59,498 nucleotides of DNA from an uncultured Pseudomonadota bacterium (GCA_903884235.1 CAISEB010000050.1:1-59498); one strand, 5' to 3'. Positions 25,072 through 34,457 are shown, counted from the stretch's first letter. Numbers and translations: made by a program. Notes: generated from the letters alone by a model not told the origin.

Positions 25072-26268
25072 CTATGCCCTTGCCGTTGCAGGACCGGAAC
25101 TATAGCCGCTCGCGCGCGCCGTGGCGGCAAGCTCCGCATACAGCGCCGCGAGGCGCGTCGCCATGGCGCCCGCCGACCAGGCGGCGGCATCCGCGGGCGC
25201 CGCGGCCGCGAGCCCGGCGCGAAGCCCCGCATCGCCGAGCACGCGCACGATCGATCGCGCGTAGCCGTCGAGCTCGTCCGGCGCGACCAGGGCCCCCCGG
25301 ACGTTCGCCAGTACGTCGGCCGTGCCCATGACCGCGGTCGACACCACCGGCACGCCGAGCGCGAGCGCCTCGAGCAGCACGAGGCCCTGGGTCTCGGTGC
25401 GCGAGGCGAACACGAACGCGTCCCCCGCCCGGTAGCAGTCGAGCAGCGTCGTCGCCCGGTCGAGGTAGCCGACGAACAGCACGCTGGACTCGAGCCCGAG
25501 GCGCGACACGAGCGCGCGCAGGTGACCGAGCGCCGGCCCCTCGCCCGCGATCACGAGCAGCACGTCGGGCACCTCGCGGCGCACCCGCACGAGCGCCTCG
25601 AGCACGAAATCGATGTTCTTCTCGTGGGCCACGCGCGAGATGTGCACCAGCACCGGGCGCGTCGCGCCGATGCCGTGCCGGGCGCGGAACGCCGCGCCGT
25701 CGCCGCCGCGGAAGCGGGCGAGGTCGACGCCCGTCGGCAGGACCTCGGCGCGGGTGGTGACGCCGTATTCCTGGAGCCGCGCGAGCATCTGCCGCGACGG
25801 CACGACGAGGGCGTCGACGGCGCGGCACTGCGAGGCGCTCGCCGTGCGCGCGATGCGCCGGGTCAGGGCCCGCGGCAGCAGCGGCACGTAGTGGTGCAGG
25901 TACTCCTCGAAGAACGTGTGGTAGGTCTCGACGACCGGCACGCCGAGGCGGCGCGCCAGCGCGACGCCGGCGTAGTGCGCCACGAAGGGCGTGTGCACGT
26001 GGACGATGTCGTAGCCGCGTCGGGCGAGCGAGGGCGCGAGCCGGTCGATCGCGCGACGGCTCATGAAGCGGTCCTCCGGGTCGCGCGGCACGCGGCGCGA
26101 TGGCACCCGGATCAGGCCCGGCTCGTCGGCCGTCGCCCCCGGGTACGCCGGTGCGATCAGGGTGGTTTCGTGTCCCTGCTCGTGCAGGCTGTCGCGAAAC
26201 GTCGCGATCGACGTCGACACGCCGTTCACGCGGGGAAAGCTGACGTCGGACACCATCAGGATGCGCAA
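25072..26268 (-). CDS. GT4-family glycosyltransferase
   Basis: The 398-residue protein has a GT-B fold. The N-terminal Rossmann half opens with RILMVSDVSFPRVNGVSTSI and includes HVHTPFVAHYAG and ETYHTFFEEYLHHYVP. The C-terminal donor-binding half contains HISRVAHEKNIDFVLEAL, GEGPALGHLRAL and the E-x7-E motif region ETQGLVLLEALALGVPVVS. It resembles UDP- or GDP-sugar-dependent lipid glycosyltransferases such as PimB or diacylglycerol glucosyltransferases; acceptor unknown. TTG 26268 is supported by GGAGG 8 bases upstream and by the canonical N-terminus it gives. A 48-residue gene follows in the same direction. Confidence 0.87.
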   Translation of the reverse strand: MRILMVSDVSFPRVNGVSTSIATFRDSLHEQGHETTLIAPAYPGATADEPGLIRVPSRRVPRDPEDRFMSRRAIDRLAPSLARRGYDIVHVHTPFVAHYAGVALARRLGVPVVETYHTFFEEYLHHYVPLLPRALTRRIARTASASQCRAVDALVVPSRQMLARLQEYGVTTRAEVLPTGVDLARFRGGDGAAFRARHGIGATRPVLVHISRVAHEKNIDFVLEALVRVRREVPDVLLVIAGEGPALGHLRALVSRLGLESSVLFVGYLDRATTLLDCYRAGDAFVFASRTETQGLVLLEALALGVPVVSTAVMGTADVLANVRGALVAPDELDGYARSIVRVLGDAGLRAGLAAAAPADAAAWSAGAMATRLAALYAELAATARASGYSSGPATARA

Positions 26269-26338
26269 GGCGATCGCCTCCAGCCCGGGAGGGGCGGGCG
26301 GGACGATATGACGGCAGCGTGACGACCGTGTGACGGTG

Positions 26339-27583
26339 TCAGCGGATGGCGGGCGGCGCCTCTGCAGGCGTGGCCACGACCGGCGCGGTCGGCGTGGCCG
26401 GTGCGACCGCCGCGGGCTCGCGGGCGCCGATCATCTCGCGGTACTGCGCCTCGTCGACGAGCAGCCCGGTCTGGCCGTCCCAGGTGGCGCCCGTGGGCAG
26501 CGCGTTGGCGACCCGGCGTGCCCCGGCGACGAGGCTGGCGAGCGCCACCGTCTCGCGCTTCATGACCGGCACCGGGATGCCGCGCGGATGCGCGGCGACG
26601 TCGCGCACGCGGTCCCAGTCGATGTCCGCCTGGTGCGCCCGGATGCGCTGCCAGAGCGCGCCGATGGTCTTGCCCTTCGGCATGTGCGGCACCGCGTGCT
26701 CGCCGCGCGCGTCATCCTCGAGCACGCCGTAGGACTCGGCGTACAGCGTATCGCCGACCCAGCCGAGCACGACCGGCTGGTTGACCACGCGCACGGGCGT
26801 GCCGAGCGGCACGCTGTCGTAGAGGATCGCGATGTCCTCTGGATAGAGGCGCACGCAGCCGTGGCTCGAGCGCATGCCGACGCCGTAGGGCTTGTTGGTG
26901 CCGTGGATCAGGTAGCTCGGCCAGCCCAGCCGAAACATGTACGCGCCGAGCGGATTGTCGGGCCCCGCCGCGACCTTCGGTGGCAGCACGTCGCCGCTCT
27001 CGAGGTGTTCCTTGCGCACCGACACCGGCGGCACCCAGACCGGATCCTTGACCCGCGAGACGACCTTGGTCGTGCCCTCCGGCGTCTGCCAGCCGACCTT
27101 GCCGATGCCGATCGGGTGCGTGATCACGCGCTGCGGTTCACCGGGGCGCGGCTTCGGATAGTAGTAGAGGCGCATCGCCGCGACGTTGATCACGACGCCC
27201 TCGTGCGGGGCATCCGGCAGCACGAAGCGCGTCGGCACCAGCACGTCGCGACCGACGCCCGGCACCCACGGGTCGACGCCCGGGTTCGCGCGCACGATCT
27301 CCTCGTAGCCGATGTTGAAGCGCCGCGCGATGTCCGGCAGCGTGTCCTCGCCGGCGACCGTGGTGACGAGCAGGGTGCCGACGACGTCGTTGGGCCCGGC
27401 GGCGAGCGCGAAGTCATGGCTCGCCGTGGCGCGCTCCAGCACGGGCGCCGGCGGCGGGGCCGGCACCGGCGGCGGCGCGGGAGGAGGTGGTGGCGAGCGC
27501 AGCAGGCCGCAGCCCGCGACGGCCGCGAGCAGCGCGAGCGCGGCGGCTCGGCTACAACAGGACCGGGCGATCTGGGAGTTCAT
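26339..27583 (-). CDS. L,D-transpeptidase lipoprotein (ErfK/YbiS type)
   Basis: The 414-residue protein has a lipoprotein signal with lipobox cysteine at residue 25 (AAVAGC), a proline-rich spacer, a LysM-like segment (GEDTLPDIARRFNIGYEEIVRAN, near 78-100), and a YkuD domain with HGTNKPYG (227-234) and the catalytic SHGCVR (240-245, Cys243). Family members form 3-3 cross-links in peptidoglycan or attach proteins to it. The C-terminal 100 residues include a substrate-binding-like extension and an Ala/Pro-rich tail. ATG 27583 lies inside the upstream TPM gene by 32 bases, indicating tight coupling in the lemA-TPM-TPM-LDT operon. Confidence 0.9.
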   Translation of the reverse strand: MNSQIARSCCSRAAALALLAAVAGCGLLRSPPPPPAPPPVPAPPPAPVLERATASHDFALAAGPNDVVGTLLVTTVAGEDTLPDIARRFNIGYEEIVRANPGVDPWVPGVGRDVLVPTRFVLPDAPHEGVVINVAAMRLYYYPKPRPGEPQRVITHPIGIGKVGWQTPEGTTKVVSRVKDPVWVPPVSVRKEHLESGDVLPPKVAAGPDNPLGAYMFRLGWPSYLIHGTNKPYGVGMRSSHGCVRLYPEDIAILYDSVPLGTPVRVVNQPVVLGWVGDTLYAESYGVLEDDARGEHAVPHMPKGKTIGALWQRIRAHQADIDWDRVRDVAAHPRGIPVPVMKRETVALASLVAGARRVANALPTGATWDGQTGLLVDEAQYREMIGAREPAAVAPATPTAPVVATPAEAPPAIR

Positions 27584-28052
27584 TGCCGTTCGACTGCGAG
27601 CCGGGAAAGTGCCGTGCCAGCAGCGCCGCGGCGCCCTCGACACCGGCGATCGCACCGTGGCGCCAGCGCCCGGCCCGGAACTCCCCTTCCATCGCGCGGC
27701 AGACCGCGCCCCATTCCGAATCCGCGACCAGGGCATTGAAGCCGCGGTCCGCGACGATCTCGACGGCGCGGTCCGCGCACAGCACGTAGATGAGCACGCC
27801 GTTGTTGAGTTCGGTATCCCAGACGCGCAGGCCCGCGAACACCTCGAGCGCGCGCTGCCGCGCGGTCTTGCCGCCGACGATCGAGGCGGCGTCGAGGTCG
27901 GTCTCGACGACGACGCGGATCTCGCCCGCATGCGTCTGCTCGGCCGCGCGAACCGCCGCTTCGATGGCGTCGAGGACCTCCGCCGGGAAGCGCCGGCGCG
28001 TCAGGTAGCGGGTTTCGACCAGGTGGCGGATGAGTCGTTGCAGTCGGGTCAT
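27552..28052 (-). CDS. TPM-domain protein, cytoplasmic YgcG-like
   Basis: The 166-residue protein has no signal peptide and consists mainly of a TPM domain: RFPAEVLDAIEAAVRAAEQTHAGEIRVVVETDLD, a conserved GVLIYVLCADRAVEIVADRGFN strand-turn region and the WGAVCRAMEGEFRAG helix. TPM proteins occur in bacteria next to LemA and exported TPM proteins; acid phosphatase activity is reported for plant relatives, and the bacterial role is unclear. ATG 28052 is one base after the exported TPM gene stop; the 3' end overlaps the L,D-transpeptidase gene. Confidence 0.82.
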   Translation of the reverse strand: MTRLQRLIRHLVETRYLTRRRFPAEVLDAIEAAVRAAEQTHAGEIRVVVETDLDAASIVGGKTARQRALEVFAGLRVWDTELNNGVLIYVLCADRAVEIVADRGFNALVADSEWGAVCRAMEGEFRAGRWRHGAIAGVEGAAALLARHFPGSQSNGNELPDRPVLL

Positions 28053-28053
28053 G

Positions 28054-28950
28054 TCACCAGCTCCCCGATGAGCCGCCGCCACTGAAGCCGCCGCCACCAC
28101 CGCTGAAGCCGCCACCGCCCCCGCCGCCGCCGAAGCCGCCACCGCCGAAGCCACCCCCGAAGCCGCCGCGACCGCTGGTCCAGCCGCCACCGCCCAGGCC
28201 ACCGAGCAGCGCGACGATGAACGCGCCGACACCGGCCAGCAGGGCGAATGGCAGCGCATGCGCGAGCGCCCAGCCGAGCAGGCCTGCAATCCCGCCGGTG
28301 GCGACGGCGCCGACCGGCCGGCCGAACAGCCCGCGCAGCATCGGGCCGCCGATCAGGCCGATGACGAGGAAGATGGGCAGGATGTTGCCGAGCCCGCCAT
28401 TGCCGCTGCGATGTTCGCGGCGCGCCGGCGGCGGCGGCAGCGGCTCGCCGTTGACCAGCCCGATCACGCGATCGAGCGAGCGGTCGATGCCGCCGTAGAA
28501 GTCCCCGCTGCGAAACGCCGGCTGCAGCACCTCTTCGATGATGCGGTGGCTGTAGAGGTCCGGCACCGGCCCTTCGAGGCCCTTGCCGACCTCGAAGCGC
28601 ATGCGCCGATCCTGGGTCGCGACCAGCAGGATCAGGCCGTCGTCGACGCCGGCGCGTCCGAGCTTCCAGGCGTCGGCAACGCGAATGCCATACTCGGCGA
28701 TGTCCTCCGGCTGCGTCGTCGGCAGCACCAGCACCGCGATCTGGCTGCCCTTCGCGTCCTCGAAGCGCTTCAGCTTCGCCGTCAGCGACGACACCTGGTC
28801 CGGCGTCAGGACGCCGGCCAGGTCCGTGACCCGCGCGACCGGCGGGACCGCGACGGCGTCCGCTGGCGCACCGGCGGATGCCGCCGCGACCCACGCGAGC
28901 GCGAGGGCCGCGACCCGCACCAGCAAGGACGCGCCGGCGCGCACCGTCAC
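28054..28950 (-). CDS. Exported TPM-domain membrane protein (YgcG family)
   Basis: The 298-residue protein has a signal peptide (ALALAWVAAASAGAPA, residues 15-30), a periplasmic TPM domain (VTDLAGVLTPDQVSSL, IAVLVLPTTQPEDI, LLVATQDRRMRFEVGKGLEG), then two transmembrane segments (about 190-210 and 220-255) and a C-terminal Gly/Ser-rich tail with GGGFGGG-type repeats. This is the classical YgcG arrangement downstream of LemA. The Gly-rich tail is low complexity and likely disordered. The GTG start is one base after the lemA stop. Confidence 0.88.
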   Translation of the reverse strand: MTVRAGASLLVRVAALALAWVAAASAGAPADAVAVPPVARVTDLAGVLTPDQVSSLTAKLKRFEDAKGSQIAVLVLPTTQPEDIAEYGIRVADAWKLGRAGVDDGLILLVATQDRRMRFEVGKGLEGPVPDLYSHRIIEEVLQPAFRSGDFYGGIDRSLDRVIGLVNGEPLPPPPARREHRSGNGGLGNILPIFLVIGLIGGPMLRGLFGRPVGAVATGGIAGLLGWALAHALPFALLAGVGAFIVALLGGLGGGGWTSGRGGFGGGFGGGGFGGGGGGGGFSGGGGGFSGGGSSGSW

Positions 28951-28951
28951 C

Positions 28952-29563
28952 TCAGTTGGTCGGCTTGGCAGGCGCGCCGAAATCGACCGTCGGCGGCTTC
29001 GCGATCGCCGCCTCGTTCTCGACCGTGAAGTTCGGCTTCACCTGCGCACCGAACATCTTCGCGGTGAGGTTCACCGGGAACTGCCGGATCGCCGTGTTGT
29101 ACGCGCGCACCGACTCGATGTAGCGGTTGCGGGCGACCGTGATCCGGTTCTCCGTGCTCTCGAGCTGGGCCTGCAGGTCGCGGAAGTTCTGGTCGGATTT
29201 CAGCTGTGGGTAGTTCTCGGTGACCGCGAGCAGCCGCGACAGCGCGCCCGTCAGCTGGCCCTGCGCCTCCTGGAAGCGCTTCAGGCCCGCCTCGTCGCCG
29301 GCATCGACCTTGATCGACGTCGCCTTCGCGCGCGCCTCGGTGACGCCAATGAGCACGGTCTGCTCCTGCTGCGCGAAGCCCTTCACCGTGTTCACGAGGT
29401 TCGGCACGAGGTCGGCACGCCGCTGGTACTGGTTGAGCACCTCGGACCACGCCGACTTGGTCTGTTCGTCGAGGGTCTGGATGTTGTTGTAGCCGCAGCC
29501 CGACAGCAGGGCGCCGGCGGCCACGACCGCCAGCAGCCAGGACGCACGCAGGATCGATCGCAT
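28952..29563 (-). CDS. lemA: LemA family lipoprotein
   Basis: The 203-residue protein starts with a lipoprotein signal (LLAVVAAGALLSGC) and continues with the LemA helical bundle: GYNNIQTLDEQTKSAWSEVL, YQRRADLVPNLVNTVKGFA, LLAVTENYPQLKSDQNFRDL and STENRITVARNRYIESV. LemA is a tetrahelical envelope protein often encoded with TPM/HtpX genes; its molecular role is not settled. It is the first gene of the lemA-TPM-TPM-L,D-transpeptidase group, which suggests an envelope-maintenance function (inference). Confidence 0.92.
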   Translation of the reverse strand: MRSILRASWLLAVVAAGALLSGCGYNNIQTLDEQTKSAWSEVLNQYQRRADLVPNLVNTVKGFAQQEQTVLIGVTEARAKATSIKVDAGDEAGLKRFQEAQGQLTGALSRLLAVTENYPQLKSDQNFRDLQAQLESTENRITVARNRYIESVRAYNTAIRQFPVNLTAKMFGAQVKPNFTVENEAAIAKPPTVDFGAPAKPTN

Positions 29564-29599
29564 GGGTTCTCCTCGCGGCCCCGACGGCCGCCACGCGCA

Positions 29600-30349
29600 C
29601 TATATGGGAACGGCTTGCCCGATAAGCAAGTGAAGCGGCCAACGGACGGTCCGGTGCGACGCGCCCCGCCAGACCGGGAGCAGGTCCCGCGCCAGCTCCG
29701 GCAGCGGGTCCACCCCCTCCAGCTGTCTGCAGCGGGCGACGGCCGACCAGGTCCCGACGTAGTCGACCAGCTCCTCCAGGGTGTACTCGGCGGCGAGCTC
29801 GAAGGTCGGCGCGGACAGCGCAGCGAATGGGAACGGCAGTGTCCTGTAGCCCTCTTCGACGTATCGGCGCTGCGGCGGCCAGTGGCGACCGACGCGCGCG
29901 CGGTAGAAGTTCCGCAGCACCCGGTCGCAGGCCGGATCGACGGCGAGCATGCCATAGGTCCACAGCGCGACGACCCCGCCCGGGCGCAGTACCCGGCGCA
30001 CCTCGGCGTAGAACCGATCCAGCTCGAACCAGTGGGCCGCCTGGGCTGCCGTGACGAGATCCGCCACGGCACGGCCGATGGGCAGGGATTCAGCTCGAAG
30101 GCAGACGTACTGGACCCGGGGATGGGTGACTGCCGCCGCCAGCTGGGTCGCGCTCGCGTCGCCCGCCAGGACCTGGTCAAAATGGCGGGCGAGCCCGACT
30201 GCCGCCTGGCCGTTGCCCGTGGCGACGTCGATCGCCAGATCGCGCGCCGGCGCGAGCCGCGCCAGGTGCGCGAGCAGTTCGTCCGGGTAGTGCGGCCGGG
30301 CGCGACCGTAGGCGGGGGCCTGCGCCGAAAAGTGATCGTGGAACGTCAT
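29600..30349 (-). CDS. SAM-dependent class I methyltransferase
   Basis: The 249-residue cytoplasmic protein has the class I Rossmann methyltransferase signature: motif I AIDVATGNGQAAVGLA, an acidic residue in LAGDASATQLAAA, motif IV ADLVTAAQAAHWFELDRFYAEVRRVLRPGG, and a C-terminal half like the Methyltransf_11/Tmt1 group. Substrate unknown; similarity to trans-aconitate methyltransferase-like small-molecule enzymes is possible. It lies 36 bases upstream of lemA on the same strand but may have its own promoter in the 266-base gap above it. Confidence 0.85.
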   Translation of the reverse strand: MTFHDHFSAQAPAYGRARPHYPDELLAHLARLAPARDLAIDVATGNGQAAVGLARHFDQVLAGDASATQLAAAVTHPRVQYVCLRAESLPIGRAVADLVTAAQAAHWFELDRFYAEVRRVLRPGGVVALWTYGMLAVDPACDRVLRNFYRARVGRHWPPQRRYVEEGYRTLPFPFAALSAPTFELAAEYTLEELVDYVGTWSAVARCRQLEGVDPLPELARDLLPVWRGASHRTVRWPLHLLIGQAVPI

Positions 30350-30538
30350 GGCGCAACGCCGGTCCGCGGGAGGCCGGCCCGGGTCCGGCTATCGACTCGC
30401 GGCCAGCGCCGGCGCGCACCGCCCGCCGGGGCACCTGGATCGGCTCGCCATCGTCGCCCCCGGATGCTGCACCACGATGCGAAAAGCATAGCCCACGGCA
30501 CTGGCGAATGCGCAGGCCGGCTCGCGCGGGTCACGGTC

Positions 30539-30566
30539 AAAAAAAACCCCGGGGGAAACCCAGGGT
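30539..30566 (-). terminator. Rho-independent terminator
   Basis: On the minus strand a 7-base-pair stem, ACCCTGG pairing with CCGGGGT (one T-G wobble) across a 7-base loop, is followed at once by a run of seven T. It lies 49 bases beyond the stop of the 64-residue minus-strand gene and before the methyltransferase start, so it should end that short transcript. Confidence 0.8.
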
Positions 30567-30615
30567 CTGGAAGGCGGCTGCCGTTACGGGAAAACGTAGC
30601 AGTCCGCTAGGGGAT

Positions 30616-30810
30616 TCAGTGCAGTCGTGACCATTGCAGGACCCGGACCTCCTCGGCCTCGAGGTCGAGGTCGCGGGCGATCAGGAACGCCACCCGGCGC
30701 GGATCGGTCGGCAGGCGGTCCTGGCCACCCAGCTCGACGATGCCGGTGTACTCGCTCGGGCCCCGCGCTCCGAGGTCGGCGACGAACCGGGTGTAGAACT
30801 TCACGCTCAT
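30616..30810 (-). CDS. 64-residue protein of unknown function
   Basis: The short gene runs from ATG 30810 to a stop at 30616 and encodes MSVKFYTRFVADLGARGPSE followed by a region with EYTGIVELGG and DLDLEAEEVRVLQWSRLH. The composition is balanced and the end aromatic, unlike random high-GC reading. It is followed by a good terminator and is divergent from greB, so it is probably a monocistronic gene. There is no recognised domain; the alternation of beta-like and acidic helical segments suggests a small folded protein. Longer starts would overlap greB. Confidence 0.6.
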   Translation of the reverse strand: MSVKFYTRFVADLGARGPSEYTGIVELGGQDRLPTDPRRVAFLIARDLDLEAEEVRVLQWSRLH

Positions 30811-30837
30811 GTGGGGAAGCTTAGGACCGGACACCCG

Positions 30838-30878
30838 TAGAATCCGTGACTTCAGTCGCAATCCCGCCCTCCGGCGGG
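30838..30878 (+). promoter_or_regulatory. greB leader: -10-like element and stem-loop
   Basis: TAGAAT at 30838-30843 matches the -10 consensus at 5 of 6 positions, without a clear -35. About 20 bases later, CCCGCC-CTCC-GGCGGG (30863-30878) forms a 6-base-pair GC stem in the expected greB leader, close to the G-rich SD. The hairpin could modulate greB, but it has no U-tract. Confidence 0.4.
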
Positions 30879-30895
30879 GCTCGGGGAATGCGTAG

Positions 30896-31405
<510 letters not shown>

Positions 31406-31408
31406 ACC

Positions 31409-32845
31409 TCAGACGCGGACGTTCTTGAACTGCCAGGGATCCGACGTGTCGAGGTCCTCGGCGAACAGCCGCGAGCGGTCGTGCAGCGGGTTCCACTCGG
31501 TGTACTCGCCGACCACCGGGCCGAGGTAGGGCATGCAGATCTCGAGGTTGCGGCGGAAGTCCATCTCGTCGGGCTCCACGACGCCGAGGCTCGGATTCTC
31601 AATCGCCCAGACCATGCCCGACAGCACCGCGACCGTGACCTGCAGGCTGGTCGCGTTGTTGTGCGGGGCAAGACCGCGCGCCTCGTCCACCGACAGCTGC
31701 GAACCGAACCAGTAGGCATTCTTCTTGTGGCCTGCGAGCAGCACGCCGAGCTCGTCGATGCCACCGGATTCGATCTCGTCCATCAGGATCCGCTTGTGGT
31801 CCTGCAGGCGCCAGTTGCGGCCGGCGAACTCGTGCACCGACAGCACCGCCGAGTCGCTCGGGTGGTAGGCGTAGTGGCACGTCGGGCGATAGACGAGCTG
31901 ATCGCCGTCCTTGACGGTGTAGTAGTCGGCAACCGAGATCGCCTCGCCGTGGGTGATCAGGAAGCCGTGGATGTGGCCTGCCTTCGGCGTCCAGGTGCGC
32001 ACGCGCGTCGCCGCGCCGGGCTGCATCAGGTAGATCGCGCAGCCGGGCCCGAAATCGTGCTTGCGGCCGTCGCGCGGGAAGTTGCGTTCGTGCGATCCCC
32101 AGCCGAGTTCGGCCGGCTGGCAGCCTTCGCTGACGAAGCCCTCGACCGACCAGGTGTTCACGAACTCGCCGATGCGCTTGGCGACGCTCGGCACCTGCGT
32201 GTCGCGCTCGGCGATGTGGATCACCTTCACGCCGACCGTCTTGGCGAGCGCCGCCCACTCCTCGCGGGTCTTCGGATCGCCGGCCTCGACCTTGAGATCG
32301 GTGGCGATGTTCAGCAGCGCCTGCTTGATGAAGTGCTGCACGAGGCCCGGGTTCGCCCCGTGCGTGAGCACCGCGGTCGGCTTCGGGGTCTTGTCCTTGT
32401 CCTTGAGCTTGCGCAGCGCGAGGGCCTCCTCGCGCAGGGCGTAGTTGGTGCGCCGGCCCGGCGACACCGACGGATCCGTGTAGCCGCCCGGCCACGGCTC
32501 GATGCAGGTGTCGAGGTAGAGCGCACCGCGCTCCCAGCAGTACTTGATCAGCGCGATCGACGAGACGTCCACCGACAGGTTCAGCACGAAGTCGCCGCGA
32601 CCGACGAGCGACTCGAGCACCTGGCGGAAGTTCTCGCGCGTCAGCGGCTGCACGAGATGTGCGATACCGTATTCCTGGGCAGTCTTGAGACCGAGCTCGT
32701 CCGCCGTGACGATCGTGATGCGGTCGCGGGACAGCCCGCCGATGTGCCGCAGGATCAGCGGCAGGACGCCCTGACCGATGCTGCCGAAGCCGATAAAGAT
32801 CAGCCTCCCCGGAAACGTCACGTGGATCTTGTGTTCGGTGCTCAT
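31409..32845 (-). CDS. hss: Homospermidine synthase
   Basis: The 478-residue enzyme matches bacterial homospermidine synthase, which makes sym-homospermidine from two putrescines (or putrescine plus spermidine) with NAD as internal redox cofactor. The N-terminal Rossmann motif GFGSIGQGVLPL (residues 19-30) binds NAD. Family-like segments follow: LNLSVDVSSIALIKYCWERGALYLDTCIEPWPGGY, LTHGANPGLVQHFIKQAL, and the C-terminal PYLGPVVGEYTEWNPLHDR. It converges on greB and overlaps the upstream GST gene by four bases. Together with speA nearby it suggests a putrescine/homospermidine-based polyamine pool. Confidence 0.93.
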   Translation of the reverse strand: MSTEHKIHVTFPGRLIFIGFGSIGQGVLPLILRHIGGLSRDRITIVTADELGLKTAQEYGIAHLVQPLTRENFRQVLESLVGRGDFVLNLSVDVSSIALIKYCWERGALYLDTCIEPWPGGYTDPSVSPGRRTNYALREEALALRKLKDKDKTPKPTAVLTHGANPGLVQHFIKQALLNIATDLKVEAGDPKTREEWAALAKTVGVKVIHIAERDTQVPSVAKRIGEFVNTWSVEGFVSEGCQPAELGWGSHERNFPRDGRKHDFGPGCAIYLMQPGAATRVRTWTPKAGHIHGFLITHGEAISVADYYTVKDGDQLVYRPTCHYAYHPSDSAVLSVHEFAGRNWRLQDHKRILMDEIESGGIDELGVLLAGHKKNAYWFGSQLSVDEARGLAPHNNATSLQVTVAVLSGMVWAIENPSLGVVEPDEMDFRRNLEICMPYLGPVVGEYTEWNPLHDRSRLFAEDLDTSDPWQFKNVRV

Positions 32846-33513
32846 GATTCCCTGTCTGCCAAATGGAGCCGTCGCGTTCCGGCAAGTCCGGGCAGCGATT
32901 CCAGCCGCGCGAGCCAGCGCGCGAGCGCCGGATACTGTACCTCAACAGGCAGGAAGCGGGCGCGCAGCTCGCCGCCTGCGGGGCCTTCGAGCAGGTCGAG
33001 CAACAGCGTGATCCACGGATAGATCACGAAGTCCGCGGCCGCGGGCGCGGCGCCGACGACCCACTCCGAACTGGCGAGCCGTCCCTCGATGACGCGGGCT
33101 TCTCCGGCCGCCGCGAGCAGGTGGCCCAGGATCCGCTCGTGCACCACCGGATCGCGCGCCGCGGAGATGCCGGCGAAGATCGCCGCGAGGTGCGGCTCGA
33201 TGTAGGACTGGAACTCCTCGATCACCCGGACGATCACGCCACCCTCCTGCGGCGACGCGCCGAACAGCGGCCGCTGCGGATACTGGCGATCGAGGTAGTA
33301 GAGCACCGCGACCGACTCGAACACGACGTAGTCGCCATCGCGCAGTACCGGCACCCGCCCACGCGGCGTGAGGCGCCGCAGGGCCGGCGATTTCTGCTGC
33401 TGGCGGGCGATGTCGACCGGGTGCGCCTCGTGAGCCAGGCCCTTGTAGGCGAGCGCCAGCTGGACCCGCCAGCAGTACGGGCTGCGTGCAGCCCACCAGA
33501 GTTCGATTGCCAT
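32842..33513 (-). CDS. Glutathione S-transferase family protein
   Basis: The 223-residue protein has a thioredoxin-like N-terminal domain (LWWAARSPYCWRVQLALAYKG with an SPYC active-site-like motif, then RVPVLRDGDYVVFESVAVLYYLD, the VP-x-L and ES glutathione-binding elements) and an all-helical C-terminal domain (AAADFVIYPWITLLLDLL). Its stop overlaps the hss ATG by four bases, so the two are co-transcribed. Substrate unknown; the conserved coupling to hss may be incidental. Confidence 0.85.
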   Translation of the reverse strand: MAIELWWAARSPYCWRVQLALAYKGLAHEAHPVDIARQQQKSPALRRLTPRGRVPVLRDGDYVVFESVAVLYYLDRQYPQRPLFGASPQEGGVIVRVIEEFQSYIEPHLAAIFAGISAARDPVVHERILGHLLAAAGEARVIEGRLASSEWVVGAAPAAADFVIYPWITLLLDLLEGPAGGELRARFLPVEVQYPALARWLARLESLPGLAGTRRLHLADRES

Positions 33514-33596
33514 GGTCGCTCCCCAGAAACGCGCCGGATTCTAGCCGCATGCCGTGACCTTGGCGCTACACTGGTCGCACGGGACGGAGCCGAGCG

Positions 33597-34445
33597 ATGA
33601 GCCACGAGACGCTGATCGACGTGACGATGCTGAAGGGACGCCTCGCGGATCCCTCGTTGCGGATCGTCGACTGCCGCTTCGAGCTCGGCAATCCCGACGC
33701 CGGCCGCGCGCTCTACACGGGTGGCCACATCCCCGGCGCGATCTACGCGCACCTCGACGAGGACCTGTCGGGCCCGCGCACGCCGTGGAGCGGTCGCCAT
33801 CCCCTGCCCGACCCGGAGGACCTCGCCGAGACGCTCGGTCGCTTCGGCATCGACGGGACGACCCAGGTCGTCGCCTACGACGACTCCAACGGCGCCTACG
33901 CCGCGCGCCTGTGGTGGCTGCTCCGCTGGCTCGGCCACCGGCACGTCGCGGTGCTCGACGGCGGGCTTGCCGCGTGGCGGTCCGCGGGCCTGCCGCTCTC
34001 GGTGCCGCCCGTCTCGGTCGCGCGACGCACGTTCACCGCACGCCCGGATCCGTCGATGTACGTCTCCGGCGACGATGTCGCGTTGCTGCTCGGGCGCAGC
34101 GAGTGCGTCGTGCTCGACGCCCGCGCACCGGAACGCTACGAGGGCCGGCTCGAGCCGCTCGACCCGCGCGCCGGCCATGTGCCGGGCGCGCACAACCACC
34201 ATTTCGCGCGCAACCTCGGCGCGGACGGCCTCTTCCTCGCGCCGGATGCGCTCTCGGCGCTGCTCTCGCGCCAGCTGCGAGGCCAGCCGGCCACGGCCGC
34301 GATCAGCATGTGCGGCTCCGGGGTGACGGCGTGCCACACGCTGCTCGCGCTGGAAATCGCGGGACTTCCGGGCGCGCGCCTATATCCGGGGTCGTGGAGC
34401 GAGTGGAGCCGCGACGAAGGACGCCCGGTCGCCGTCGGACCCTGA
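33597..34445 (+). CDS. sseA: 3-mercaptopyruvate/thiosulfate sulfurtransferase
   Basis: The 282-residue protein is a two-domain rhodanese. The N-terminal inactive domain has IVDCRFELG and HIPGAIYAHLDEDLSG; the C-terminal domain has LDARAPERYEG and the active-site loop CGSGVTAC with nucleophile Cys239. The CGSGVTA loop is the form seen in mercaptopyruvate sulfurtransferases such as SseA, rather than the CRxGxT/R form of thiosulfate enzymes. It forms a persulfide for delivery to thiophilic acceptors. It is divergent from the GST/hss pair over about 83 bases. Confidence 0.88.
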   Translation: MSHETLIDVTMLKGRLADPSLRIVDCRFELGNPDAGRALYTGGHIPGAIYAHLDEDLSGPRTPWSGRHPLPDPEDLAETLGRFGIDGTTQVVAYDDSNGAYAARLWWLLRWLGHRHVAVLDGGLAAWRSAGLPLSVPPVSVARRTFTARPDPSMYVSGDDVALLLGRSECVVLDARAPERYEGRLEPLDPRAGHVPGAHNHHFARNLGADGLFLAPDALSALLSRQLRGQPATAAISMCGSGVTACHTLLALEIAGLPGARLYPGSWSEWSRDEGRPVAVGP

Positions 34446-34457
34446 GGGACTGGGGCA

